Below are positions 7,145 through 15,437 of a stretch of 48,951 bases of DNA, piece by piece (position 1 is the stretch's first letter; each line of letters starts with the position of its first letter). Source of the stretch: an uncultured Collinsella sp. (GTDB lineage Bacteria > Actinomycetota > Coriobacteriia > Coriobacteriales > Coriobacteriaceae); contig CAUGJN010000003.1 in NCBI GenBank assembly GCA_959599635.1, positions 1 to 48,951 of the forward strand. Direction: 5' to 3'. The notes below the pieces were generated by a model. The model was not told the origin of the DNA and searched no databases. It saw nothing but the letters and a program-made list of their open reading frames with translations. The position numbers were made by a program, and so were the translations under genes.

Positions 7145-8082
7145 TAGGCAGCCTCAATACGATGCAGGATATCCTCAACGACCTCATCGATCGTACATTC
7201 ATCCATATCAAACCACACGATACGGTCATCGCGCTTAAACCACGAAAGCTGACGCTTGGCATAACGACGCGAACGCATCTTAATGAGTTCGCGAGCCTCA
7301 TCCATGCTCATCACGCCATTGAAAGCATCAATGATCTCTTTATAGCCAATTGCCTGCATCGACGTCAGGGCATCTCCCAGCCCCTGGCCCATAAGACCGC
7401 GGACCTCATCGACAAGACCCTGCTCAAACATCAGATCGACGCGCTGGTTAATGCGCTCGTAGAGCACCTCGCGATTACGCGTCAGACCAAACCATAGGGC
7501 ATGATAATGCTCGTGCGGAACACTAAACTGCGACTTTTGCTGCGCATAGGAGACGCCATCATCATTCATCTCGAGCGCACGAATCACACGGCGCACGTTA
7601 TGGGGATGAATAACAGCAGCCGATTCTGGATCGCGCTCGGCAAGCAAGGCATGCAGTTCTTCCTCGCCAATACGCTCGGCAAGCTCCTGATAGCCCGCAC
7701 GACGATCGTCCTCAAGTTCACCCGAGGGAAAGTCCATCTCATCGAGGGCGGCCTTGAGATACAGCCCCGTACCTCCGCAAAAAACCGGCAGGCAACCCGA
7801 ACCAAGGAGACGTTCAACATGCGCGCGAGCGTCGGCCTGATAAAGCGCAGCAGAATATGCCGCACCCGGCTCTACGATGTCGACGAGACGCAGCGGCGCC
7901 GTGCACTCATCGGGCGCCATCTTTGCGGTACCGATGTCCATGCCGCGATAGATTTGCATCGCATCGCACGACAACACTTCGGACGAAAGACGAGCTGCCA
8001 AACGGTCGGCAACATCACTCTTACCAACCGCCGTCGGACCGACGATCGCAACGGCGGAAAGACCTGCCCCGGGAGCAACCAT
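7144..8082 (-). CDS. miaA: tRNA dimethylallyltransferase
   Basis: 312 residues. Adds the isopentenyl group to A37 of tRNAs reading UNN codons, making i6A. The P-loop GPTAVGKS is at residues 15-22. The DAMQIYRGMDIGTAK block that contacts DMAPP and tRNA, the catalytic-region GGTGLYLKA, and the C-terminal RSRRYAKRQLSWFKRD segment are all present. It overlaps the miaB stop by TAATG and is in turn overlapped by hflX. MiaB then uses the MiaA product, so consecutive pathway steps are coupled. Confidence 0.97.
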   Translation of the reverse strand: MVAPGAGLSAVAIVGPTAVGKSDVADRLAARLSSEVLSCDAMQIYRGMDIGTAKMAPDECTAPLRLVDIVEPGAAYSAALYQADARAHVERLLGSGCLPVFCGGTGLYLKAALDEMDFPSGELEDDRRAGYQELAERIGEEELHALLAERDPESAAVIHPHNVRRVIRALEMNDDGVSYAQQKSQFSVPHEHYHALWFGLTRNREVLYERINQRVDLMFEQGLVDEVRGLMGQGLGDALTSMQAIGYKEIIDAFNGVMSMDEARELIKMRSRRYAKRQLSWFKRDDRIVWFDMDECTIDEVVEDILHRIEAA

Positions 8083-9452
8083 TAGCGAGGCTCGCCCACA
8101 ACGGAGCCGGACAAATACCAGGTCTTGGCAACGTCAACGTCAACATCAACGATCTTGCCAACAAGCTGATCGATGCTGTAACCCTCGGGGATAGGCGCGT
8201 GCACAGTCTGATTCTTGGGACTCTTGCCCAGCAGGACCGCGTCGTTCTTTTTACTCGTTCCCTCAATGAGCGCCGGAACCACAGTATGAAGCTCACCCTG
8301 GTTATACTCGTATGCCGTGGTCTCGATAACCTTAACCAAGCGGTTGAAACGCTCGAGAATAACCTCATGCGGCGTAGGATCGTCAATCTCGGCAGCCGGG
8401 GTACCGGCGCGCTTGGAATAGATGAAGGTATAGGCCTGAGCATAGCGGACCGTCTCGGCAAGTGAGAACGTCTGCTCAAAGTCCTCTTCAGTCTCACCCG
8501 GGAAGCCAACGATAATGTCGGTCGAGAGCGCGATGTCGGGCATGCGGTTGCGAATGCGATCGACAAGGCCCAGATAGTCCTCGCGTGTATAACGGCGATT
8601 CATCTCTTTGAGGATCCGCGTCGAACCTGACTGGACGGCCAGATGCAGCTGCGGCATAACGGCAGGCGTCTCGGCCATGGCATCGATGGTCTCGGGCAGC
8701 AGGTCCTTGGGATGTGAAGACGTAAAGAAGATACGCTCCACACCCGTATCGCCCACGGCACGCAGCAGATCGGCAAAACGCGGCTTGCCAAACAGATCGC
8801 GACCATATGAGTTAACGTTTTGGCCCAACAGCGTAATCTCACGCACGCCCTGGCGTACCAAACCGGTCACCTCGTCGACAATCTCCTCGAAGGGGCGGCT
8901 CTTTTCGCGACCACGCACATACGGCACGATGCAATAGGTGCAGAAATTATTGCAGCCTGTCATGATGGGCACCCAAGCGTGATACTGGGTCTCGCGATGC
9001 CACGGCATGCTCATGGCGTCCGTATCCTCATGCTCATTGGCACGGATATGACGCTTACCATCAAGGAACGCCTCGGCAATGAGCTCGGCCACATGTGCGA
9101 TGGAATGCGTGCCAAAAATGACATTGACATTATCGACGTTGGTGAGCAGGCCCTCGCCATCGCGCTGCGCGATGCAACCGCCAACGGCAACCACGCGCTT
9201 GCCCGAAGGCGAAGGCGGCAGGCTTTTGCAGGAATTGCACTGACCGTACAGGCGAGTATCGGCGGCCTCGCGCACGCAGCACGTCATGAAGACAACGATA
9301 TCGGCATGCGCGGGATCGAGCGCCATGAGGCAGCCATACGAATCAAGCAGACCGCTCACACGCTCGGAGTCGTGCTGATTCATCTGGCAGCCAAAGGTGC
9401 GGATAAAGTAGGTTTTACCGGCAAGAATATCGCGTACGGAACGCTGGTCCAT
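8082..9452 (-). CDS. miaB: tRNA-2-methylthio-N6-dimethylallyladenosine37 synthase
   Basis: About 456 residues. A radical-SAM methylthiotransferase converting i6A37 to ms2i6A37. The N-terminal UPF0004 domain has its three cluster cysteines in TFGCQMNQ, MTCCVRE and GGCIAQRD. The radical-SAM CxxxCxxC is GCNNFCTYC. A C-terminal TRAM domain covers roughly the last 65 residues. Two ATGs two codons apart are possible (9458 and 9452). The TAGGAC ribosome site is nine bases from 9452 and only three from 9458, so the inner one is preferred. It heads the miaB-miaA-hflX unit. Confidence 0.95.
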   Translation of the reverse strand: MDQRSVRDILAGKTYFIRTFGCQMNQHDSERVSGLLDSYGCLMALDPAHADIVVFMTCCVREAADTRLYGQCNSCKSLPPSPSGKRVVAVGGCIAQRDGEGLLTNVDNVNVIFGTHSIAHVAELIAEAFLDGKRHIRANEHEDTDAMSMPWHRETQYHAWVPIMTGCNNFCTYCIVPYVRGREKSRPFEEIVDEVTGLVRQGVREITLLGQNVNSYGRDLFGKPRFADLLRAVGDTGVERIFFTSSHPKDLLPETIDAMAETPAVMPQLHLAVQSGSTRILKEMNRRYTREDYLGLVDRIRNRMPDIALSTDIIVGFPGETEEDFEQTFSLAETVRYAQAYTFIYSKRAGTPAAEIDDPTPHEVILERFNRLVKVIETTAYEYNQGELHTVVPALIEGTSKKNDAVLLGKSPKNQTVHAPIPEGYSIDQLVGKIVDVDVDVAKTWYLSGSVVGEPR

Positions 9453-9497
9453 GTGCATAAGTCCTAACGATGGGGAGCGGAACGAGGCAAGCAGAAG

Positions 9498-9815
9498 CTA
9501 TGCCACAGGCTTAACATCATCCATGACGACGTTATCCATAGCAGCTCGATTGATCTGGTGAACGTAGATAGAAAGGCGGATGGCCGTGCGCGACTCCCCG
9601 TTAATGAGGATGTCGGAGAACACGGGCGCGCAGGAAATATCAAAACCGGTTGGAATCAAAAAACCGCGCGCGATAGCAACGGCCTTAATGGCTTGGTTGA
9701 CGGCACCGGCGCCGACACACTGGATGTTGACGGGTACACCATCCTTGACCATGCCGGCGATGGCGCCGGCAACGGACGCGGGCGATGATTTGCTTGATAC
9801 CTTCAGGCAATCCAT
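9498..9815 (-). CDS. spoVS: Stage V sporulation protein S family (SpoVS)
   Basis: 105 residues. It matches the small Alba-like SpoVS fold nearly throughout: LKVSSKSSPASVAGAIAG, GAGAVNQAIKAVAIARGF and INGESRTAIRL. SpoVS affects coat assembly and septation in Bacillus, but homologues are widespread in non-sporulating bacteria, where their role is unknown; nucleic-acid binding is suspected from the fold. The ATG at 9815 follows AGGAG and gives the usual N-terminus; upstream in-frame starts add non-conserved residues. An extra tail of about 20 residues follows the core. The preceding gene is the GHKL ATPase, then rny. Confidence 0.92.
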   Translation of the reverse strand: MDCLKVSSKSSPASVAGAIAGMVKDGVPVNIQCVGAGAVNQAIKAVAIARGFLIPTGFDISCAPVFSDILINGESRTAIRLSIYVHQINRAAMDNVVMDDVKPVA

Positions 9816-9889
9816 GAAGAAACTCCTGCATTTAAAAGTACGTTTTAACTGCAATAACTGTATCGTACCGAGTGGACTCGGTAAAGGCA

Positions 9890-10975
9890 CTATTCCTCTT
9901 TGGCAAGATCAAAGGTCACGGTGATTCGATCACGCGAAACACGAATCTTTGGGTCGCCGCAAAGGTTGAGATAGTACCGGGCAGCAAGGTCATTAAAGTC
10001 GCGCTCCACAGCACGCGAAAACTGTGCAATGTCATCCTTGGCAATACGTAGCCCGCGACGATCCTTCGCGAGATCGACAGGAGCCGGCGCACGCGAGGAC
10101 GAATCACGCTCGCGCAGCAGACGCGCGGTCACACCGCGAACGGGCTTAATCTGCCCTACCAAAATGCGATGGGCCGTGCGCTCGGACATCTCAAGACCCA
10201 AACCCGAACAGATACGGATAAAGTCCTCGGCATCAGAAGCAAGGCCTAAACGATCGACAACCGGAAGCTCGCTCTCGTCATCAATGAACAGGAGACGAGA
10301 CGTATCGAGCCGGCTTGACGCCTGAGCATAAAGGGTCGCGGCAATCTCAGACGGAGAACCAAGATAGACATCGCAACCACGCAACTCTTCGAGCGCAAAC
10401 TCACAAGCAGCGCGAATAATATTATGCGGACCGCGAGCACAGACATAACGTCCGTCCTCATCCTTGACGGCCTGGGGCCAGCTGGACTGATCGGCACGCT
10501 CACTGAGGCGGTTAGCCGCAACGCTCACCTTGAAGGCTGAACCAAGATCGACACCGGACGTGACCACACGGGCCTCGTCGGTGTTCTGCTTGATCGAAAA
10601 CAATGCCATGCCACGACCGTGAACGCCCCAACGGTCCATCTTCATGCTCTCGAGCTTGGAGGTAACGCGGGCATCAAAGATTCGCTCTTGCATATCCTGC
10701 GGAACGCCAGAACCGTTATCCAGAAAGACAAGCGTGCGGACGCCATCTTCCTTGGTCGTGGCGAGATAGACCTTGTCGGCGCCGGCATCGCGAGCATTAC
10801 GGAGCATTTCGATGACGATGTCCTCGACATGCTGAATGTCGTGCTTAGCCTGGCGCCGCTCGGCCTCCGAAACGCGGAGGCGGACATACCCCTCGCCAAG
10901 GTTCTCCTCGACGCGAAGGTTGCCCTCCCCCGACATCGACGCGATAAATGAGATGAGCTCGTTCGCGTCGCTCAT
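9890..10975 (-). CDS. GHKL-type ATP-binding protein of unknown function
   Basis: 361 residues. The N-terminal half is an HATPase fold: N box EDIVIEMLRNARDAGADKV (about 51-69), G1 box LDNGSG (85-90) and G2 box GVHGRGMALFS (117-127), as in histidine kinases, MutL, Hsp90 and SpoIIAB. There is no phospho-acceptor histidine domain, membrane segment or MutL/Hsp90 middle domain that I recognise. The C-terminal 180 residues are unassigned. It starts one base after the rny stop (TAA-C-ATG) with no ribosome site of its own, implying tight coupling to rny. It occupies the position that ymdB holds in Bacillus (rny-ymdB-spoVS). Confidence 0.85.
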   Translation of the reverse strand: MSDANELISFIASMSGEGNLRVEENLGEGYVRLRVSEAERRQAKHDIQHVEDIVIEMLRNARDAGADKVYLATTKEDGVRTLVFLDNGSGVPQDMQERIFDARVTSKLESMKMDRWGVHGRGMALFSIKQNTDEARVVTSGVDLGSAFKVSVAANRLSERADQSSWPQAVKDEDGRYVCARGPHNIIRAACEFALEELRGCDVYLGSPSEIAATLYAQASSRLDTSRLLFIDDESELPVVDRLGLASDAEDFIRICSGLGLEMSERTAHRILVGQIKPVRGVTARLLRERDSSSRAPAPVDLAKDRRGLRIAKDDIAQFSRAVERDFNDLAARYYLNLCGDPKIRVSRDRITVTFDLAKEE

Positions 10976-10976
10976 G

Positions 10977-12527
10977 TTATTTAGCGATATCGACAGCGCG
11001 GCTCTCGCGAATCACGACGACGCGCACCTGACCGGGATACTCCATCTCTTCCTCGATCTGATGGGCGATATCGTGAGCCAGAACCGTGGACTGGGCATCG
11101 GAAATCTTGTCTGGCTGGACCATGACGTGGACCTCGCGACCGGCCTGCATGGCATAGGTACGTTCGACGCCGTCATGAGAGTTGGCGATCTCCTCGAGCT
11201 TCTCAAGACGCTTGATGTAGTTCTCGGCAGACTCGCGACGGGCACCGGGGCGAGAGGCAGAGACAGCATCGGCGGCCTGCACCAGGACATCGAGCACCGT
11301 GTTGGGGTCGACATCGGCATGGTGAGCCTCAATAGCGTGGACGATAACGGGCTTCTCGCCATAACGGCGGGCAAGCTCGGCGCCGATGACGGCATGCGGG
11401 CCCTCGACGTCGTGGTCGATTGCCTTGCCCAGGTCATGAAGCAGGCCGGCGCGCTTGGCGGTCACAACGTCCAGGCCAAGCTCGGAAGCCATCACGCCGC
11501 ACAGATCAGAGACCTCGAGGGAATGCTGAAGCACGTTCTGACCAAACGAGGTACGGTAGCGCAGGGCACCAAGGGTCTTGACGATCTCGGGGTGCAGGTC
11601 GTGGATGCCGGCATCGAAGGCAGCCTGCTCGCCAGCCTCGCGCACGCGCTGCTGAACCAGGTCGGCGGCCTTGTGATACATCTCCTCGATACGGGCAGGG
11701 TGAATGCGGCCGTCGGCGATTAGGTTCTCGAGGGCGACACGGGCGGTCTCACGACGGACCGGGTCGAAGCTCGAAAGAACGACGGTCTCGGGCGTGTCGT
11801 CGATCACGAGGTTGACGCCGGAAACCTGCTCGAAGGTCCGGATGTTGCGACCCTCGCGACCGATGATACGGCCCTTGAGGTCATCAGAGGGAATGTGCAC
11901 GGAGGTAACGGTGACCTCGGCAGTGTGGTCGGCAGCGCAGCGCTGAATCGCCAGAGACAGAATCTCCTGGGCGGTCTTGTGGCACTCGGCGCGAACCTGC
12001 TGCTCGGACTCGCGAATGATCGTGGCGGCCTCGTGGGTGACCTCGCCGCGAACCTTATCGAGGAGCTCCTTGTGGGCGTCCTCGCGGGTAAGGTCGGCGA
12101 TACGCTCGAGCTCGGAGGTCTGCTTTGCGCAGAGCTCCTCGAGCTCACGGGAGCGCTTCTCGACCTGACCGGCCTGGCTGGACAGCTGATGCTCGCGCTT
12201 GTCGAGAGCGTCGTTGCGGCGATCAAGGGATTCCTCGCGCTGCATCACGCGGTTCTCGAGCGTACGAATCTCGTTCTTACGCTGCTTGTCCTCGGCCTCG
12301 GCGGCCTGCTTGTTCTTGATGATCTCCTCTTTAGCCTCGAGCAGAGCCTCTTTTTTGAGGGTCTCGGCCTGACGCTTGGCATCACCGATCAGGGACTCAG
12401 CCTGTGCGTGTGCCGACTGGATTTTTTCGTCGGCCTCGTGAAGACTACCCTGCTTGGCGGTGCGCATGTAGGCAATGGCGGCGATGGCACCCAAAACGAT
12501 GCCAACGAGCGCTGCGATGATGGGCAT
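10977..12527 (-). CDS. rny: Ribonuclease Y
   Basis: 516 residues. Membrane-anchored endoribonuclease that initiates mRNA decay. Order: N-terminal membrane helix (residues 1-20), long charged coiled coil (about 25-205), KH domain (SDDLKGRIIGREGRNIRTFE), HD domain with catalytic HDLGKAIDHD, and a C-terminal domain. The ATG at 12527 lies five bases after AAAAGGAG; an in-frame GTG two codons earlier overlaps that site and is unlikely. It has its own promoter and a 5' leader of about 160 bases with a hairpin near 12555-12590. First gene of rny-ATPase-spoVS. Confidence 0.96.
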   Translation of the reverse strand: MPIIAALVGIVLGAIAAIAYMRTAKQGSLHEADEKIQSAHAQAESLIGDAKRQAETLKKEALLEAKEEIIKNKQAAEAEDKQRKNEIRTLENRVMQREESLDRRNDALDKREHQLSSQAGQVEKRSRELEELCAKQTSELERIADLTREDAHKELLDKVRGEVTHEAATIIRESEQQVRAECHKTAQEILSLAIQRCAADHTAEVTVTSVHIPSDDLKGRIIGREGRNIRTFEQVSGVNLVIDDTPETVVLSSFDPVRRETARVALENLIADGRIHPARIEEMYHKAADLVQQRVREAGEQAAFDAGIHDLHPEIVKTLGALRYRTSFGQNVLQHSLEVSDLCGVMASELGLDVVTAKRAGLLHDLGKAIDHDVEGPHAVIGAELARRYGEKPVIVHAIEAHHADVDPNTVLDVLVQAADAVSASRPGARRESAENYIKRLEKLEEIANSHDGVERTYAMQAGREVHVMVQPDKISDAQSTVLAHDIAHQIEEEMEYPGQVRVVVIRESRAVDIAK

Positions 12528-12693
12528 GCTCACTCCTTTTTATGGATTCGTTACACAACAAAGCGAACCGTCCTTACGAACGGCTCGCGACATTTGAGTA
12601 ATATGGGCGCAGCTTATGCGGGTCGGATACAGATAAACATATAAACAAACTCATCACAGATGAGCACATATCACAAAGCAAATGACAGTGTTT

Positions 12694-12722
12694 ATCGTAC
12701 GTTGAACCACAACAACTGTCAA
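12694..12722 (-). promoter_or_regulatory. rny promoter
   Basis: TTGACA (complement of 12717-12722), 17-base spacer, TACGAT (complement of 12694-12699). Near-consensus housekeeping promoter placed directly after the recX terminator. The leader that follows has an imperfect inverted repeat (GCGAACCGT with ACGGCTCGC) that could affect expression. Confidence 0.75.
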
Positions 12723-12727
12723 ATAAA

Positions 12728-12770
12728 TGGCCCCAGCACGGCGGCTAAAACGCGGTGAACGGCAGGGCCA
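12728..12770 (-). terminator. Probable terminator of the recA-recX unit
   Basis: Outer stem TGGCCC/GGGCCA (12728-12733 with 12765-12770) enclosing a second imperfect stem, followed on the minus strand by TTTATTT. Its tail runs straight into the rny -35 hexamer. Confidence 0.55.
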
Positions 12771-12784
12771 CAAAACGCATACGC

Positions 12785-13477
12785 CTAAACCGCACATTCC
12801 TCACGTTCGGCATCGAGACGTGCCTTAACGGCATCGGCGGCGATGTGATACGAGAAGCCCTTGCCCATCAAAAACCGAACCAGTTTTTCGAATCCGCGCG
12901 TCTCTGGAACACGCCGCTTGGCGAGCAGGGCTGACGCACGCGCCAAATCGTCTTCGACGGCAAAATAGTCCTCGGGATAACCGGGAATGTCATCGAGCAC
13001 GACATGACGGCGCTTGAGCTCGGTCTCGATTTTACGCTGTCCCCAACCGCGCCGCTTGCGTTCCTCGATAAAGTACGAGCAAAAGCGGTTCTCGTCTAAA
13101 AAGCGATACTCGGTGGCGCGCTCGACGGCGAAATCGATCGCGGTCTGGTGAAAGCCGTAGCGAGCCAGCTTGTCACGGACCTCGCCCGTCGCATGGTCGC
13201 GTCGCGATAGCATCTCGGTCACCATGGTAAGTGCACATTTACGCTCGACGAGCTGCACCGCCTCACGAAAGTTGTCCCAATCACAGGGAAGATCGGGGCG
13301 GTTTTTGACATACAGGCGCGCGACCCGCGCGGGAATCCAAATGGACCGCTCAAAACCGCCCTCAAGCTCACAATCGATATGTGCGCAAGGCTTTTTGGAC
13401 GCATACCCGCTCGAGAACGAGGAGGCCGCCTTCTTATCGGGAAAGACGACCGTGGCCTCGGTCACCGTATACGACAT
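12785..13477 (-). CDS. recX: Regulatory protein RecX
   Basis: 230 residues. RecX binds RecA filaments and limits their extension. It has the family's three-helix repeats, with LSRRDHATGEVRDKLARYGF, FLDENRFCSYFIEERKRRGWGQRKIETELKRR and the C-terminal KLVRFLMGKGFSYHIAADAV being diagnostic. The N-terminal about 75 residues are extra relative to short RecX proteins. It follows recA by 11 bases, so it should be SOS-induced with it. The ATG has no obvious ribosome site, suggesting translation coupled to recA. Confidence 0.93.
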   Translation of the reverse strand: MSYTVTEATVVFPDKKAASSFSSGYASKKPCAHIDCELEGGFERSIWIPARVARLYVKNRPDLPCDWDNFREAVQLVERKCALTMVTEMLSRRDHATGEVRDKLARYGFHQTAIDFAVERATEYRFLDENRFCSYFIEERKRRGWGQRKIETELKRRHVVLDDIPGYPEDYFAVEDDLARASALLAKRRVPETRGFEKLVRFLMGKGFSYHIAADAVKARLDAEREECAV

Positions 13478-13488
13478 GAGCGTAACCG

Positions 13489-14637
13489 CTACTCGTCGTC
13501 ATCATCGAGCATGGCGGAACCATCGATGGCGTAAAGCTCGTCAAACTCCTCAGGCGCAGGCTGATCGGTCAGCTCGACCTCGGATGGAGCATCGTCGTCA
13601 AACTCAAGCCCGCAGGCAAGGCGGACCTTATGCTCAATCTCGTCGGCGCAATCGGGGTGTTCGCGCAGGAACGCCTTGGCGGCCTCGCGACCGTTGCCGA
13701 GCTTGTCCTCGCCATAGGCAAACCAGGAGCCCATCTTCTTGCAGATGCCGCACTCGACAGCCATGTCCAGAATCGAGCCCTCCTTAGAGATGCCCGTACC
13801 GTACATGATGTCAAACTCAGCAGAACGGAACGGAGCTGCCACCTTGTTCTTAACGACCTTGGCGCGCACGCGGTTACCGATAACCTCATCCTTAAGCTTA
13901 ATGCTGTCGATGCGGCGAATGTCGATACGCACCGAAGAGAAAAACTTAAGGGCGCGGCCGCCCGTCGTGGTCTCGGGGTTGCCGAACATGACGCCGATCT
14001 TCTCACGCAGTTGGTTAATGAAGATGCACGTCGTGTTGGACTTGGACAGCGAGCCGGCAAGCTTGCGGAGCGCCTGGCTCATCAGGCGAGCTTGCAAGCC
14101 GACCGTGGTATCGCCGATCTCTCCCTCGATCTCGGCACGCGGGGTCAGCGCGGCGACGGAGTCGACGACGATGGCATCGATGGCGCCGGAACGCACGAGC
14201 ATGTCAACAATCTCGAGCGCCTGCTCACCCGTATCGGGCTGGGAAATCAGTACCTCGTCGATATCCACGCCAATGCGCGCGGCATACGTGGGATCGAGCG
14301 CGTGCTCGGCATCGATAAATGCCACCACGCCACCCATTGCCTGGGCCTCGGCCAGGATCTCGAGCGAAAGCGTCGTCTTACCGGAGGACTCAGGACCGTA
14401 AATCTCGACGATACGGCCGCGCGGCACACCGCCGATACCCAGAGCGGCATCGAGTGCCAGAGCGCCCGTGGGGATGGCCTCAACCTCAAGCTCGGGGGCG
14501 CCGTCACCATACCTCATGATGGAACCCTGGCCGAATTTCTTCTCGATCTCGGCCTTGGTGGTGGCGATCATCTCATCGCGCTCTTTACCCGTCGTGCGAG
14601 CATGAACGGTACGTACAGGACCTGAATTCTTGGCCAT
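13489..14637 (-). CDS. recA: Recombinase RecA
   Basis: 382 residues. ATP-dependent strand exchange and co-protease for LexA. Walker A GPESSGKTT, the FIDAEHALD block, Walker B IVVDSVAAL and DNA loop L2 around GNPETTTGGRALKFF are intact; the C-terminal tail is strongly acidic (ending AMLDDDDE), as usual. The ATG at 14637 follows AGGAGGG; a longer frame upstream lacks a ribosome site and family homology. The promoter carries a perfect SOS box in the spacer, and further upstream is a phased repeat ladder. recX follows in the same unit. Confidence 0.98.
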   Translation of the reverse strand: MAKNSGPVRTVHARTTGKERDEMIATTKAEIEKKFGQGSIMRYGDGAPELEVEAIPTGALALDAALGIGGVPRGRIVEIYGPESSGKTTLSLEILAEAQAMGGVVAFIDAEHALDPTYAARIGVDIDEVLISQPDTGEQALEIVDMLVRSGAIDAIVVDSVAALTPRAEIEGEIGDTTVGLQARLMSQALRKLAGSLSKSNTTCIFINQLREKIGVMFGNPETTTGGRALKFFSSVRIDIRRIDSIKLKDEVIGNRVRAKVVKNKVAAPFRSAEFDIMYGTGISKEGSILDMAVECGICKKMGSWFAYGEDKLGNGREAAKAFLREHPDCADEIEHKVRLACGLEFDDDAPSEVELTDQPAPEEFDELYAIDGSAMLDDDDE

Positions 14638-14667
14638 GAAAAGCCCTCCTCTTAACAACCTGCATCG

Positions 14668-14696
14668 ATAATAAACGAACGGCTGTTCGTGGTCAA
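14668..14696 (-). promoter_or_regulatory. recA promoter with LexA box in the spacer
   Basis: TTGACC (complement of 14691-14696), 17-base spacer, TATTAT (complement of 14668-14673). The spacer is almost wholly the palindrome ACGAAC-GGCT-GTTCGT (14675-14690), a perfect match to the actinobacterial SOS box. LexA occupancy would directly block polymerase. Confidence 0.92.
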
Positions 14697-14728
14697 CCGT
14701 TCAGATAAATCATATGCAGGCAGTCTTT

Positions 14729-14788
14729 CCAAAACCCAACCAAACGCCGACCAAATACTGACCAAATGCTTGACCACATAGGGCCAAA
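14729..14788. promoter_or_regulatory. 11-bp phased repeat ladder upstream of recA
   Basis: CCAAA cores (TTTGG on the recA strand) start at 14729, 14740, 14751, 14762 and 14784. The missing rung is a degenerate CCACA at 14774, one base off register. The fuller unit is GACCAAA. The array ends about 33 bp upstream of the recA -35. One-turn phasing of a heptamer is the layout bound by SARP-type activators; an identity for the binder is inference. The same core at the same step recurs upstream of comEA. Confidence 0.65.
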
Positions 14789-14863
14789 TATAAGCAAGGA
14801 AGGCGAAAATAAACCTATGACCAGCAAAAACGCTGAATTTGTCAGAGGTCCCTATCTCCACAA

Positions 14864-14887
14864 TTAAGGGGCCCTAAGGCCCCTTAA
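14864..14887 (-). terminator. Terminator downstream of cinA
   Basis: Perfect 10-bp stem TTAAGGGGCC/GGCCCCTTAA with a 4-base loop, 8 bases past the cinA stop. The U-tract is weak. It separates the ftsK-to-cinA run from recA, which has its own promoter. Confidence 0.7.
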
Positions 14888-14894
14888 AACACGT

Positions 14895-15431
14895 CTATTC
14901 CATAGAGTTGAGCAAAAGGGCAATGCGTCCCAATGCCTCCGCGACCGCATGGGCACGAACACACGAACGGTCGCCCTCATAGTGGCAGCGCACAGAGTCC
15001 ACGACCGGCACTTCCCCATCAGCCGCGCGATACGCCCAGCCAATATAGAAAGTGCCAGCCGGATCGTCCTCAGTGCCGCCGCCGGGGCCGGCATAACCCG
15101 TTGCGCTCACTGCAATATCGCTCTGGTACAGCTCCAGCGAACCCGCCGCCATCTCGCGCGCGGTCTGATGCGACACCGCGGTATAGCGGTCGAGCGTCTC
15201 CTGATCAACGCCCAAAACGCGATGCTTGATCTCATCGCAGTAGGTCACCGCACCGCCACGCAGCACCGCCGAGGCGCCCGGGATATCGGCAATCGTCGAG
15301 GAGATCATACCTGCCGTCAGCGACTCAGCCGTCGAAACCGTCACGCCCCGAGCGCTCGCGCGCTCGACAATATGACGCGCCAGCTCCTCGTTATGTGCGG
15401 AAATCTGCTCAAAAGAGTCCGTCATACCCAC
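14895..15431 (-). CDS. cinA: CinA C-terminal domain protein (nicotinamide-nucleotide amidohydrolase, PncC type)
   Basis: 178 residues, only the C-terminal half of full-length CinA. This domain deamidates NMN to nicotinate mononucleotide in pyridine-nucleotide salvage. Motifs: TAESLTAGMISSTIADIPGAS, the GGAVTYCDEIKHRVLGV block and SATGYAGPGGGTED. No MoCF-like N-terminal domain is present. The start is GTG (15431) or ATG (15425); AGG five bases before the GTG, inside the pgsA stop, slightly favours the GTG. Gene order pgsA-cinA-recA is the classic arrangement linked to competence in Streptococcus and Bacillus. Confidence 0.92.
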   Translation of the reverse strand: MGMTDSFEQISAHNEELARHIVERASARGVTVSTAESLTAGMISSTIADIPGASAVLRGGAVTYCDEIKHRVLGVDQETLDRYTAVSHQTAREMAAGSLELYQSDIAVSATGYAGPGGGTEDDPAGTFYIGWAYRAADGEVPVVDSVRCHYEGDRSCVRAHAVAEALGRIALLLNSME

Positions 15432-15437
15432 CAGGAC

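Noticed and set aside
9498..9815. SpoVS as evidence that the organism forms spores
   Set aside because: SpoVS homologues occur widely in non-spore-formers, and no other sporulation-specific gene is present here.
14729..14788. CRISPR-like array
   Set aside because: Period is only 11 bp with a 5-7 base core, far too short for repeat-spacer units, and there are no cas genes.
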